Source: a virus
Direction: 5' to 3' (one strand)
IMG/VR virus record: IMGVR_UViG_3300035670_001077
Span: 1 to 26,951 of that record
Length of the DNA stretch: 26,951 bases
The notes beneath the pieces were generated by a model, which saw only the letters and a list, made by a program, of their open reading frames with translations, did no database searches and had not been told where the DNA came from. This document shows positions 7,490 to 15,728 of this stretch, one piece after another. A program made the translations under genes and the position numbers. Every line of letters begins with the position of its first letter. Positions within the stretch are counted from its first letter, which is position 1.

Positions 7490-8814
7490 AGGCCAACGCG
7501 TTCGTGCCATTCATGCTGCGTCGCGGCGACGGCTCCACGCTCTCGCTGGACTTCACGGCGATGTCGGGTCTTGACTCGCGGTTCACCTTCTCGCGGGCAA
7601 GCATCGGGACATACATCGACTCTGCCGGACTGGTCGCAAGCGTGAGCAATGATGTCCCCCGCTTCGACCACGACCCCACCACGCTCGCACCTCGCGGGCT
7701 GCTGCTGGAGGGCAGTGCGACGAATCTGCTGACCTACAGCGAGGACTATTCGCAAGCAGCGTGGACCAAGCAAAATGTTGCCCGCACAACAGGCCAATCA
7801 TCACCAGACAATCAAACGGGCGCAACGCTTCTAGAGGAAAATACAACTTCCTATGTGAAGCATGGCCTTGAGCGCTCAATCACAATCACCGCTGGCGTAC
7901 ACACCTTTAGTGTGTGGGTGAAGGAGCCATCTTCCAACTCTAGACGATATGTGTGCTTGCAGTTGGCAGATGGACAAGCCACAGCAGCCCGGTACACGAT
8001 TGTTGCGGACTTGCAGACTGGAACGATTACGGCATCAGGTGCAACCAATGGAACAGCAGGCGCACCAACCAACACGGGCCATAGCATCACGGCCTATCCG
8101 AATGGTTGGTATCGGCTGTCCATCACGATGAACTGTGTTGCATCGCCGGTATATCCTGCGGTCTTTTTGAGTGACACCTCCACGCTGTTCGGCGGCAACA
8201 ATCAACCGTTCTACAGTGCGGCTTCTCCATACAAGGGATTGATCGTCTGGGGCGCACAACTCGAAACCGGCTCCGGTGCCTCCTCCTACATCCCCACGGG
8301 CGCAGGCGCCGTGCAGCGGACTGCGGATTCGTGCAGCATTGCCTTGAGCAGTTTCGGATTCAGCACCACCGGAGGAACCTTCTATGTCGATTTCTTCCGT
8401 GGCAATTTCGGTAGTGTTGCCAATGCCGCATTTGGCACGGACTACACGACAACTAGGTGGTTCGGAATTCAAACGCCAACCGCCAGCAATACGGTTCAGT
8501 TGTACACATGGAGCGGTGCGACATCGAGCGCAAACGGATCAACTCGCAACAAGGTTGGAGCGTCGTATGGTGCATGGACAGGCAGCGTCGTGCCGGTAAG
8601 TCTTGCGGTGAACAATACCGCCGCCGTGACCGGAAATCGCGACTTCAACCCGTCGCTGGCCACGCAACTGACGATTGGCGCAAACAGTGCTAGCGCTGGT
8701 TCATCTCCACCATATGGCGTGGCGACGCGTGACTGGCTGAACAACTGCGTGGTGAGACTGAAGTATTGGCCCTTCCGCCTTGACGATACCGCCCTCCGGA
8801 ACCTCACAATATGA
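7486..8814 (+). CDS. Head spike / tail fibre-like protein with lectin-type jelly-roll domain
   Basis: 442 aa from the ATG at 7486, which overlaps the preceding stop. The segment TFSRASIGTYIDSAG, then PRGLLLEGSATNLLTYSEDY, then a carbohydrate-binding-like beta sandwich closing in WGAQLETGSGASSYIPT, is the widespread phage head spike fibre / adhesin module. Such proteins decorate heads or tails and may bind host glycans. The rest (about residues 300-442) resembles a concanavalin-like beta sandwich. The gene is visibly less GC-rich than its neighbours and uses different third-position bases, which suggests recent acquisition. Whether it sits on the head or the tail cannot be told from sequence. 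Confidence 0.75.
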   Translation: MKANAFVPFMLRRGDGSTLSLDFTAMSGLDSRFTFSRASIGTYIDSAGLVASVSNDVPRFDHDPTTLAPRGLLLEGSATNLLTYSEDYSQAAWTKQNVARTTGQSSPDNQTGATLLEENTTSYVKHGLERSITITAGVHTFSVWVKEPSSNSRRYVCLQLADGQATAARYTIVADLQTGTITASGATNGTAGAPTNTGHSITAYPNGWYRLSITMNCVASPVYPAVFLSDTSTLFGGNNQPFYSAASPYKGLIVWGAQLETGSGASSYIPTGAGAVQRTADSCSIALSSFGFSTTGGTFYVDFFRGNFGSVANAAFGTDYTTTRWFGIQTPTASNTVQLYTWSGATSSANGSTRNKVGASYGAWTGSVVPVSLAVNNTAAVTGNRDFNPSLATQLTIGANSASAGSSPPYGVATRDWLNNCVVRLKYWPFRLDDTALRNLTI

Positions 8815-9137
8815 CCGACTACTACCTCCGCGCCGACACCGAAGCCCAGATGCGCGCTGCGTTCGCGGCTGCGGGTATCGACATCCTCAACGAGGACGGC
8901 GGCGTGACGGATGGCACCGTCACCGACTACAACGGCACGCGGCTCGACATCGGCTGGCTTGGCCCCGTCACCATCCAAATCACCACGGGCGAAGATCCAG
9001 ACATCGTGGAGCCGCCCATCGTGGATCCGCGATTCCATGCCAACCTGCGAGTGTCGGGTGAACTGCCGCAGGAGGTGCTCGACCTGCTTCCAATTCTCGA
9101 CCCGGCACCGAGCCAGCCCGTGAGGACGTGGGCATGA
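8811..9137 (+). CDS. Small protein coupled to the spike gene, unknown function
   Basis: 108 aa, beginning MTDYYLRADTEAQMRAAFAA. It starts inside the spike gene stop (ATGA) and ends inside the next gene's start, so all three are translationally coupled. Small proteins with an N-terminal YLRA-x-(D/E)-x-x-M-x-A-A helix often follow phage fibre genes, possibly as accessory or assembly factors. No domain is recognisable. The C-terminus is Pro-rich (residues about 65-105). I do not assign a function. Confidence 0.6.
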   Translation: MTDYYLRADTEAQMRAAFAAAGIDILNEDGGVTDGTVTDYNGTRLDIGWLGPVTIQITTGEDPDIVEPPIVDPRFHANLRVSGELPQEVLDLLPILDPAPSQPVRTWA

Positions 9138-9721
9138 TCACCACCCTCTCCGACACCGGCGCGGCCACCGCGGCCACCAGCCTCGCAGATGCGAAGACGC
9201 ATTGCCGCGTCTACCACACCCAGGATGACTCGTACCTGACCACGCTGATCCTCGCGGCCACCGACGCCATCGAGCGTGAGACCCGGCGGGCCCTGATCAA
9301 CCGCACCTTCGTCTACCAGCTGGAGGCGTTTCCCGCCAATGGCGTGATCGAACTGCCCCGCTCGCCCCTGCAGAGCGTCACCAGCGTGACGTACGTGGAC
9401 TCGGCGGGCGCCAGCCAGACGCTCTCGGCCAGCGACTACGTGGCGTATTCGGTCAACGGCATCGGCCGCGTGCAGATCAAGAGCACGGCCGCCTGGCCAT
9501 CCACCCAGGGCACCGGCGGGCTCGACGTGACCGTGACCTTCGTGGCGGGCTACGGCGCCGCCGCGGCCAACGTGCCCGCCCTGCTGCGTCAGGCCGTGCT
9601 GCTGCAGACCGCGCACCTGTACGACACCCGCGCGCCAATCAACATCGGCAACATCGTCAACGAGATCCCGCGCACCGTCGAACGCCTGATCGTGCAGTAC
9701 CACAGTGGGGACTATGCATGA
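9134..9721 (+). CDS. Head-tail connector, HK97 gp6-like
   Basis: Adaptor that binds beneath the portal ring. 195 aa with the Phage_connect_1 / gp6-like plan: an N-terminal helix pair (TSLADAKTHCRVYHTQDDSYLTTLILAATDAIERETRRAL), a beta hairpin with LPRSPLQSVTSVTYVD, then a C-terminal helix from PALLRQAVLLQTAHLYD. The ATG at 9134 overlaps the previous stop and has GAGG 8 nt upstream; a GTG at 9128 is an alternative. It overlaps the next gene by ATGA. Position and helix pattern agree. Confidence 0.85.
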   Translation: MITTLSDTGAATAATSLADAKTHCRVYHTQDDSYLTTLILAATDAIERETRRALINRTFVYQLEAFPANGVIELPRSPLQSVTSVTYVDSAGASQTLSASDYVAYSVNGIGRVQIKSTAAWPSTQGTGGLDVTVTFVAGYGAAAANVPALLRQAVLLQTAHLYDTRAPINIGNIVNEIPRTVERLIVQYHSGDYA

Positions 9722-10062
9722 ATCCGGGATATATGCGAACTCCACTTACCATTTACAACCCGACCGATACGACGGACGAGTTCGGTCAGGTCACCAGCAC
9801 GAAGACCAGTGCGGGTGCGACGGTGTTTGCCGCGATCAACGAGGCCAGCGCCGATGAGCGGATGAATCACCGCCAACTGAATCAGGTGGTGACCCACCGC
9901 ATCCGCTGCCGCTGGCACCCGGACATCGGGCACCGCACGCAGCTGCGGACCGTGGCCAGCGAGCAGGGCAAGGCCACGGCCACGTGGGAGGTGGTCACCT
10001 GCATCGACTGGCAGGAGCGGCGTCAGTACCTCGACCTCGTTTGCAGGCAGATCGTGACGTGA
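9718..10062 (+). CDS. Head-tail joining (head closure) protein
   Basis: 114 aa, Phage_H_T_join / SPP1 gp16-like. The features are MRTPLTIYNPTDTTDEFGQV at the start, the middle N-Q-V-V-T-H-R-I-R-C-R-W strand and the terminal RRQYLDLVCRQI, all standard for this small beta-barrel stopper. It starts by ATGA overlap with the connector gene and lies upstream of the tail-terminator region, as in HK97-like phages. Confidence 0.82.
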   Translation: MNPGYMRTPLTIYNPTDTTDEFGQVTSTKTSAGATVFAAINEASADERMNHRQLNQVVTHRIRCRWHPDIGHRTQLRTVASEQGKATATWEVVTCIDWQERRQYLDLVCRQIVT

Positions 10063-10065
10063 CCC

Positions 10066-10665
10066 ATGGGCGACTGGAGACGATCACATCTCAAGAACTA
10101 CCTGGTGCAGGGCATTCCAGAAATGGAACGCACTATCCGGTACATGCTGGACGAGGATCTATCCAAGGCGATTCTGGCGACGCTGCGTGAGATTGGGACG
10201 CCTACCCGGGACGCGCTCATCCAGCACTACAACAACGCCCCCGCCAAACATGATGGCGAGAGCACGAAGACGGCTTTGCAGCACCGCTGGTGGAATCCAA
10301 ACACCAAGCGCGGCAAACCCGTGGGCTTTAGCCGGATTCGCACACTGAAGGCGCTTCTTCAGTCGGGATTCGGTTTCAAGGTCAAGCGATCGAAAGACAA
10401 GAATGCATTTGTCTTGCGCGTCAAGGCGTGGGGCGAAGCCGTGCACCTCATGGAACGTGGGCGAAAGCGGATGCAGCAGGTGAAGCGGAGGACCGGAAAG
10501 ACGTACCAGACCAGCAATCAATACCGCGGCTGGATGCGTGGCATCAACATCCTCAAAGCCTTCTCTCAGTCGGCGAATCAAATGCTCATGTCAAGACTGC
10601 CGCCCATGATTGAAAAGTCTGCGGCTAGCGCGGCCAGACGGGCCAACGCGGGGCTACTCACATGA
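10066..10665 (+). CDS. Neck/tail-completion candidate, basic protein
   Basis: 199-aa basic protein with helices rich in Lys/Arg. It sits where HK97-like phages carry the gp10-type tail-completion protein (between head closure and tail terminator). I do not see that family's motif clearly, so the assignment rests on position. Segments such as RKRMQQVKRRTGKTY (about 127-141) are strongly basic and could contact DNA. It starts 3 nt after the previous stop and ends in an ATGA overlap with the next gene. The gene is less GC-rich than its flanks, like the spike gene. Confidence 0.5.
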   Translation: MGDWRRSHLKNYLVQGIPEMERTIRYMLDEDLSKAILATLREIGTPTRDALIQHYNNAPAKHDGESTKTALQHRWWNPNTKRGKPVGFSRIRTLKALLQSGFGFKVKRSKDKNAFVLRVKAWGEAVHLMERGRKRMQQVKRRTGKTYQTSNQYRGWMRGINILKAFSQSANQMLMSRLPPMIEKSAASAARRANAGLLT

Positions 10666-11144
10666 GCGCCACCATTGCTGCTGTCGTGCGGGATGCCCTG
10701 CTCTCGACCACGGGCGTGACCAACCTCGTCGGTGCCCCGAACGTGGCCCGGATCTTCGTGTCGTACCGCGACATCACGGGTTACCCGTGCATCGTGCTCA
10801 CCTACAACGACAACGCCGACGTGAGCCCGGCAATCGACCGCAGCGACCGGCTCCGCAAGTTGGCGGTGGACATTGACTGCATTGCCACCACCGCCAAGGG
10901 CAGCCTGGCGTTGGCCGAGGCGGTGCGTCTGGGACTCCACGGGGCTGCGGGCACCAGCCGCAGCACGACCGTCATGGAGATCCGCGTCAGCCGCGAGACC
11001 ACAACGTACGACGTGGGAGCCGAGGGCGACGAGGGCGGCTACCACATCACCAGCGTGGGCGTCGATGCGTACTACCGCAGCGACGCCGTGACACCTTCGA
11101 CCATCTACCAGGGCGGGGTGAATCCAAGCCCGCCATCACCATAA
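10662..11144 (+). CDS. Tail terminator / DUF3168-like protein
   Basis: 160 aa. The opening AAVVRDALLSTTGVTNLVG, then a pattern of YPCIVLTYNDN, followed by LRKLAVDIDCIATTAKGSLALAEAVRLGL, fits the DUF3168 / tail terminator family that caps the tail tube at the head side. It starts by ATGA overlap and precedes the tail tube gene, the usual position. The C-terminal 25 residues are a loose Pro/Ser tail. Confidence 0.75.
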   Translation: MSATIAAVVRDALLSTTGVTNLVGAPNVARIFVSYRDITGYPCIVLTYNDNADVSPAIDRSDRLRKLAVDIDCIATTAKGSLALAEAVRLGLHGAAGTSRSTTVMEIRVSRETTTYDVGAEGDEGGYHITSVGVDAYYRSDAVTPSTIYQGGVNPSPPSP

Positions 11145-11154
11145 GGAGCAGACC

Positions 11155-11619
11155 ATGCCAGCCATTGCCTCGTGGGGAACCACACTCAAGACCGGATCAG
11201 CGGGCGCCGGGTGCACGTACACCGGCACCCCCACCACCGTCATCGGAAATGTCCTCAGCCTCAACGTCGATGGCATCGCCCTGACGATGATTGACGTGAC
11301 CACCCTCTCGGACCGCTTCCGCAAGTTCGTGGGCGGCCTGGTGGACTCCGGCACCCTCAGCCTCGAAGTCAACCTTGACACCGACTCGACGAGCAACCAG
11401 ACAACCTTTATCGACGATCTGGACGCCAGCCTGACCGCCGCCAACACCTGCCGCTCGTTCCTCCTGGAGTTCGGCGAGGCGACCAACAACAAGGGCACCA
11501 CGGTCCAGTGCGCCGGTTACGTGACGCAGTTCAGCGCACGCGCCGGGCTTGACGCGTCGGTGACTGCCAGCTTCACCATCAAGTTGAACGGGTCCGTGGC
11601 GATCGCGGACGTGGCCTAA
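11155..11619 (+). CDS. Major tail tube protein
   Basis: 154 aa with the tail-tube beta-sandwich plan: an N-terminal strand, a LNVDGIALTMIDVTTLSDRF loop segment (the conserved D-V-T-x-L motif), then RKFVGGLVDSGTLSLEVNLD and a terminal beta strand SFTIKLNGSVAI. AAGGAG lies 7 nt upstream, one of the best ribosome binding sites in the window, as expected for an abundant protein. Its stop shares one base with the chaperone ATG. Family size is typical of short siphophage tube proteins. Confidence 0.85.
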   Translation: MPAIASWGTTLKTGSAGAGCTYTGTPTTVIGNVLSLNVDGIALTMIDVTTLSDRFRKFVGGLVDSGTLSLEVNLDTDSTSNQTTFIDDLDASLTAANTCRSFLLEFGEATNNKGTTVQCAGYVTQFSARAGLDASVTASFTIKLNGSVAIADVA

Positions 11620-11972
11620 TGAGCGTCAAGGATCAACTTCTGGCCCTTCGGGCGACCATCCCTTCGGAGATGGTCAACGTGCCAGGCGTCGGGGAGGTCG
11701 AGATTCGTGGCCTCACCGCCGCCGGGCGCGACGAATGGGAACAGCGGATCGTCTCGGCCAAGAGCCGGACGGTGCGCAACATCCGGGCCAGCCTCGTGGC
11801 GTTGTGCGTCTACGCGGATGGCAAGCCCGTCTTCGGGTCCGCTGACATCGACTCGATCGGCGAGATGCCGGCCCAGGTGGTGGACCGCCTGTACGGCGTC
11901 GCTACCCGTCTGAGCGGGCTCGGCGTCAAGGACCAGGAGGAGCTGGAGGGAAACTCCGAGAGCGCCCGCTGA
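11619..11972 (+). CDS. Tail assembly chaperone (lambda gpG-like)
   Basis: 117 aa. Helps the tape measure protein fold and binds tail tube subunits before polymerisation. The pattern VNVPGVGEVEIRGLTAAGRDEWEQRI, then an Ala/Leu helix region, is characteristic of gpG-like chaperones. It ends at TGA 11970-11972, but a -1 frameshift at 11948-11954 lets a fraction of ribosomes continue into the gpT-like segment. It directly follows the tube gene and precedes the tape measure gene. Confidence 0.85.
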   Translation: MSVKDQLLALRATIPSEMVNVPGVGEVEIRGLTAAGRDEWEQRIVSAKSRTVRNIRASLVALCVYADGKPVFGSADIDSIGEMPAQVVDRLYGVATRLSGLGVKDQEELEGNSESAR

Positions 11973-12274
11973 GACAGTTCCTGTTTCGGCTGGCGCTGGC
12001 GTTGGGACGGACGGTCGCGGAATTGGAGGCGACGATGAGCAGTCGGGAACTGACCGAGTGGATGGCGTTCGAGCAGATCGACGGACCCGTGGGTTCCCAG
12101 CGTGAGGACCTGCGGGCTGGGGTCGTGGCTGCGACCATCGCCAACTGCCACCGGAGCAAGGGCCCCGCGTTCAAGCCGACGGACTTCATGCCGTACTACG
12201 AGCGGCCGCGAACTGATCCCGACGCGGCCCTGGCCGCGCTGCGTGCTGCCATCGGCAGGAAGGGATCGAAGTAA
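11619..12274 (+). CDS. Frameshifted tail assembly chaperone (gpG-T-like fusion)
   Basis: Product of -1 frameshifting on GGGAAAC (11948-11954). Codons 1-112 are read in the first frame, then reading resumes at 11954 (CTC) to the stop at 12272-12274, giving 218 aa. The -1 segment begins LRERPLRQFLFRLALALGR and continues TVAELEATMSSRELTEWMAF, which is typical of gpT-like chaperone extensions. No independent ribosome binding site precedes this segment. The gpT-like part is believed to bind tape measure. Its stop overlaps the tape measure ATG by one base. Confidence 0.85.
11948..11997 (+). promoter_or_regulatory. -1 programmed ribosomal frameshift site
   Basis: Slippery heptamer GGGAAAC (11948-11954) lies exactly in the X-XXY-YYZ register of the upstream frame. 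After a 6-nt spacer, 11961-11977 pairs with 11981-11997: 16 of 17 positions pair, two as G-U, with one C-U mismatch and a TTC loop. The TGA of the upstream frame lies in the stem. Spacer and stem length match known -1 stimulators, and the heptamer differs from lambda's GGGAAAG by one base. Confidence 0.92.
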
Positions 12275-13494
12275 TGGCGACCGTTGCAAACCTCAAGGCG
12301 AAGTTGGTGCTGGATGTCGGCGACTTTTCGGCGGCAGCTGATAGTGCTGTTGGCAAGGCAAGGACGATGGGGAAGGGCATTGAAAATGCCCTAAAGGCTG
12401 CCTCTCAAAGTTGGAAGCGGAGTCTTGGCCAGTCTGCAATGGCGCTTGTTGGAGTGCAGATGGCGGACTCCTTGGTTCGATCAATCGACGAGCGATTGAA
12501 AAGCCCGATTGTGGACAATGTAGCCGCAAATCTGGCGTACGCAATTGGCGAGGGTTTCAAGAATAGTTTGCAATCAATCCCAGTCGCCGGAATCATTGGC
12601 GGCTGGATCGGGAGCGGCATCGGCGCTGCGACCGATTTTGTGGGATTGACCAGCGACGCGTCCGGCTCACTTGAGGCCAAGCAGCAAGCAAGCCGCGAAC
12701 AAGCGGCACGCATGCTGAACATGCTCAAGTTGGTGCAAGACATCAACCAGCCCCTAGAACGCCAGATGCAGTTGGCGCAGGCGATTGACGAGGCCGAGCG
12801 CACACGCTTGCAGCGAGCGTTTCAGCTGCAAGACCTGCAAAAGAAAATCAACGCTGAGGGTTTGGCTTCTGGCATGTCTGGCGATCAGATTCGCGCCCAG
12901 TCTGAAAAGATTGCGCAGCAATTGGCTGCAACACATCAGGCTATAGATGAGAGGGCGGCGGCGGAGGCGGCGATCGCCGAGTCGCAACGACAGCAAGCGG
13001 AGATTGCCAAGCAGCAGGCGGCGGAACAGCAGCGGATACTTGACTTGGCGGAACAACGCCAAGCCGTTGCCGACAACTTCCTGCGAGATTTGGAAACGCA
13101 GCTGAACCGCGAAACGCTGACGGAGCAAGAACTCTTTGAGGATCAGTTGGCGCGGTTGGACCTGACGCGTGAGGAAATCGACCGTGCCCGTGAACTGCAA
13201 CGGTTGCGACAAAACGCAGTGGCAACACGAGAGGCGGAAGCGGAGGCGGCGCGTGCCGCGGCCGAGGCTGACAGGCAGGCGGCCGAACGCCTTGCAGAAG
13301 CGCAGGGAATGGCCCAGCGCTCCATGGAGTTCAGCAATGTCGAGAGCCTGAGCACCGCGATCGGCGGGGTCAAGGTCGCCGGGATGACTAGCAACAGCAT
13401 CGAGCGACTGGTCCCGACGCAAGAAATGATCAAGAACTACAGCGAGCAGATCGCTCGCAACACCCAGCGCATGGCTGGAGCGGGGGCACCGTAA
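12274..13494 (+). CDS. Tape measure protein (short)
   Basis: Determines tail length and occupies the tail lumen. 406 aa. The N-terminus (ANLKAKLVLDVGDFSAAADS) is the classic tape-measure start. Residues about 97-124 form a hydrophobic Gly/Ala segment (VAGIIGGWIGSGIGAATDF) like the membrane-penetrating part of these proteins. Residues about 130-360 are continuous Gln/Glu/Ala-rich coiled coil. It is the largest tail gene and follows the frameshifted chaperone, which confirms the role. At roughly 1.5 angstrom per residue it predicts a tail of about 60 nm. Its TAATG junctions couple it to both neighbours. Confidence 0.9.
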   Translation: MATVANLKAKLVLDVGDFSAAADSAVGKARTMGKGIENALKAASQSWKRSLGQSAMALVGVQMADSLVRSIDERLKSPIVDNVAANLAYAIGEGFKNSLQSIPVAGIIGGWIGSGIGAATDFVGLTSDASGSLEAKQQASREQAARMLNMLKLVQDINQPLERQMQLAQAIDEAERTRLQRAFQLQDLQKKINAEGLASGMSGDQIRAQSEKIAQQLAATHQAIDERAAAEAAIAESQRQQAEIAKQQAAEQQRILDLAEQRQAVADNFLRDLETQLNRETLTEQELFEDQLARLDLTREEIDRARELQRLRQNAVATREAEAEAARAAAEADRQAAERLAEAQGMAQRSMEFSNVESLSTAIGGVKVAGMTSNSIERLVPTQEMIKNYSEQIARNTQRMAGAGAP

Positions 13495-14399
13495 TGGCCG
13501 TACAGATCGCACAGAAGCCCAACGGCGTCAGCATCGGGTTCGACCGCGGCAAGTGGTCCGGCACATCGGCCTACGTGATCACCGACGATGGGGGTGCCAA
13601 GATCAACAGCAGCGACATCCTGAACGATGCGACTGTGGTGGCGAAACTGGGCCCAACCGAGTTCGGCGGGTCCAGCGGTGCCCTGACGGATCTCGGCTCG
13701 TACTGGTCGAACCGCCTGCGTCAGGTGTCGATGGACCTGCGGCAGGTGGACGATGGCGGCTACGTGTGGGAGGCAATCGTCGGGTTCGATTCTAGCGTCG
13801 GCAGCGGCATCACGGTCGGCACGCCGGTCGATCAGAAGAACGAGGGGCAGGACGGGTTCACCGCGGTCGAGGTATCCGTGCAGGGCGAGCCTGTTGACCT
13901 GTGGCGGAACAACGCAACGCTGCCGACGGGCACCGACATCGACAACCCGACCGATACGGATATCGGCGGCACCAAGGTGGACTCCGGCGGCGAGCCGATC
14001 ACGTCGTTTGTGAACATCGCCAGAATCACCTACCGCAAGGTGGTGATCGGGCGTCCGACGATTCCACTGGCATCCATCAACACACGGAACGACAGCACCT
14101 ACTTGGTCGGCGCTTACTCGTTTGCGGCACGGACCCTGCTGTTCACCGGTTGCAACGTGAGCCGCGTCGGCGTCGGCACGTATGAAATCGTCTACTCGTT
14201 TGCCTACGACGCGGACTTCCACCTGCGGCAGATCGCAACACGCGACCCCGCCACGGGCGGCGTCCGGCTCGGGGCCAAGGCCGACACCTGCACCGGCACG
14301 CCGACCAGTGCCGACGCCGGATTTGCGCTGTGCGTGTACTACCGCCAGCCTTTCCGCCAGATCACCAGTTTCAGCACAAACATCGGCACGCTCTCATGA
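13494..14399 (+). CDS. Putative distal tail / baseplate protein
   Basis: 301 aa, beta-rich, directly after the tape measure gene, where siphophages encode distal tail and baseplate proteins. I do not recognise a family. Visible features are an N-terminal amphipathic beta region, Asp/Thr-rich loops (for example TGTDIDNPTDTDIGGTKVD, about 142-160) and a C-terminal domain with two Cys. It starts at TAATG overlapping the tape measure stop and couples to the next gene by an ATGA overlap. Assignment is from position only. Confidence 0.5.
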   Translation: MAVQIAQKPNGVSIGFDRGKWSGTSAYVITDDGGAKINSSDILNDATVVAKLGPTEFGGSSGALTDLGSYWSNRLRQVSMDLRQVDDGGYVWEAIVGFDSSVGSGITVGTPVDQKNEGQDGFTAVEVSVQGEPVDLWRNNATLPTGTDIDNPTDTDIGGTKVDSGGEPITSFVNIARITYRKVVIGRPTIPLASINTRNDSTYLVGAYSFAARTLLFTGCNVSRVGVGTYEIVYSFAYDADFHLRQIATRDPATGGVRLGAKADTCTGTPTSADAGFALCVYYRQPFRQITSFSTNIGTLS

Positions 14400-14938
14400 G
14401 AGTCAACGGCAGCACCAAGATGCACGTCGGCCCGTGGTCACCGAACCAGGTGCGGACCATCGCGGATGCTGTCAACTCGTACAACGCCGAGCGCCGCGTC
14501 GCCATCCCGCACAAGGTCAAGGTGCCCGTGCTCATCATGGCCCGCATCACGGGCTCGCACGCGATCAGCGGCAAGACCGCCACAGTCGGCGGCGTCGCCA
14601 GCACCCCCATCGCGTGGCTGTACGACTGGGAGGAGACCTTCATCAACGGCAGCGGCGTCTACCAGAACGCCAAGACCCAACGCCGCAAGAGCAGCCTGAG
14701 CAGCAGCACGCTGGGGCGTGCGTTCAACGGATGCGAGGGACCGCAGATCATCGCGTCCAGCCCGACCGTGCTGGGACCAGGTATCACCATCGCCAACATC
14801 CCAGCGGGCTTCACGATCAAACCCATCGAGGATGACACGGTTGTGCTCATGTACGCGCTGGCCCGCGACAACGGACAGCCGCTGTTCTTCTTCTCTTGCC
14901 CCAACGCCATCGACGGTGAATGCGAGGTAGGCGAATGA
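14396..14938 (+). CDS. Tail-region protein, unknown function
   Basis: 180 aa from ATG 14396 (ATGA overlap with the previous stop). It contains a central IPHKVKVPVLIMARIT strand region, a WLYDWEE motif and a beta-rich C-terminus. It is probably a virion protein because it lies within the tail operon, but I recognise no domain. The start was chosen over an in-frame upstream codon at 14330 because the overlap junction is the local norm. Confidence 0.5.
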   Translation: MRVNGSTKMHVGPWSPNQVRTIADAVNSYNAERRVAIPHKVKVPVLIMARITGSHAISGKTATVGGVASTPIAWLYDWEETFINGSGVYQNAKTQRRKSSLSSSTLGRAFNGCEGPQIIASSPTVLGPGITIANIPAGFTIKPIEDDTVVLMYALARDNGQPLFFFSCPNAIDGECEVGE

Positions 14939-15216
14939 CTCCCCTTGGACCACGACACCACACCAACCCGCAGCTGGCGTTCGCCATCAGCCTCATGCAA
15001 CTCTTCGTGCTGGTGGTCGGCGTCGCTGGGGTGTTCGTCACGCTCGGCCGCAAGGACGCGATTCTGGAGCGGCAGGACCGGGATATCTCGGAACTGCGTG
15101 GCATCGCTCAGGATCTGGTTAAGGCCCAGGTGCTAGGTGCGGCCAACGACCAGCGCCACCACGAGGCCCTGCAGGCTGTCGGCGTTCGGCTCGACCGGCT
15201 GGAGGCCCGCCGGTGA
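14935..15216 (+). CDS. Small membrane protein with cytoplasmic coiled coil
   Basis: 93 aa from ATG 14935. Residues about 14-38 (FAISLMQLFVLVVGVAGVFVTLG) form one transmembrane helix, followed by a charged coiled coil (KDAILERQDRDISELRGIAQDLVKAQ). This topology resembles inner-membrane lysis proteins (holin-like or i-spanin-like) but has no decisive signature. It is coupled to both neighbours by 4-bp overlaps, and the next two genes also encode membrane proteins. Confidence 0.55.
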   Translation: MTPLGPRHHTNPQLAFAISLMQLFVLVVGVAGVFVTLGRKDAILERQDRDISELRGIAQDLVKAQVLGAANDQRHHEALQAVGVRLDRLEARR

Positions 15217-15728
15217 GGGTGCTGCTGTTCCTGATCCTGCTGGCGTTCTCGGCCTGCTCATCGGCTCGGGCCATCAGCGTGTCGGCATCCCAGATCCACA
15301 CCCGGGCTGGCGAGATCCGCCGCCTGGCTGGTGACCTGACGCCGGACAACGTGGCAACCGTTGCACCGCAAATCGACGCAGGGGCTGCGGCGATTCAGGA
15401 CTCCGTGGGCGTGATTCACCGCGAGGTGACCGGCGTGAAGGATGCCACGCCCTGGTGGGCGACCTTGCTGCAGGTCGGGCTGTGGGCCGTGATCGTGGTG
15501 GCCGTGATGGTGCTGCTGTGGCAGACCGGGATCGGTCAGGCGATGCGTGCTGCGGTCGGCCTGATCCCGCGCCGCACGAAGGCCGAGGCGCAGATGGCCG
15601 CCGCGGTGCTCGATCCGACGCAAAAGGAATCTGTACGTGAGTGGGTCGCTGCCCGGCGTGCCAGCGATCCGCTCTTTTCTGCCGCGTTTGCCGCCGAACA
15701 GGAGTCACACGATGCACCTTCTCGCTGA
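15213..15728 (+). CDS. Membrane/exported protein, possible lysis or spanin-type component
   Basis: 171 aa starting with GTG 15213 (GTGA overlap). Residues 1-20 (MRVLLFLILLAFSACSSARA) are a signal-peptide-like hydrophobic start with a Cys at residue 15. The preceding residues FSA do not match a canonical lipobox, so lipidation is uncertain. A second hydrophobic segment lies at about 80-106 (WWATLLQVGLWAVIVVAVMV), with a basic region after it. Periplasmic residues 21-78 are helical. The combination fits a membrane-anchored lysis or superinfection protein. No family is recognised. Confidence 0.5.
   Translation: MRVLLFLILLAFSACSSARAISVSASQIHTRAGEIRRLAGDLTPDNVATVAPQIDAGAAAIQDSVGVIHREVTGVKDATPWWATLLQVGLWAVIVVAVMVLLWQTGIGQAMRAAVGLIPRRTKAEAQMAAAVLDPTQKESVREWVAARRASDPLFSAAFAAEQESHDAPSR

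Noticed and set aside
12002-12274. Separate gene starting with TTG at 12002
   Set aside because: No ribosome binding site, and the frame is open upstream exactly to a -1 slippery site, so a frameshift extension is the better explanation.
15213-15260. Lipoprotein signal (lipobox) at the protein start
   Set aside because: The residues before Cys15 are F-S-A, which lacks the usual Leu at -3, so lipidation is not claimed.
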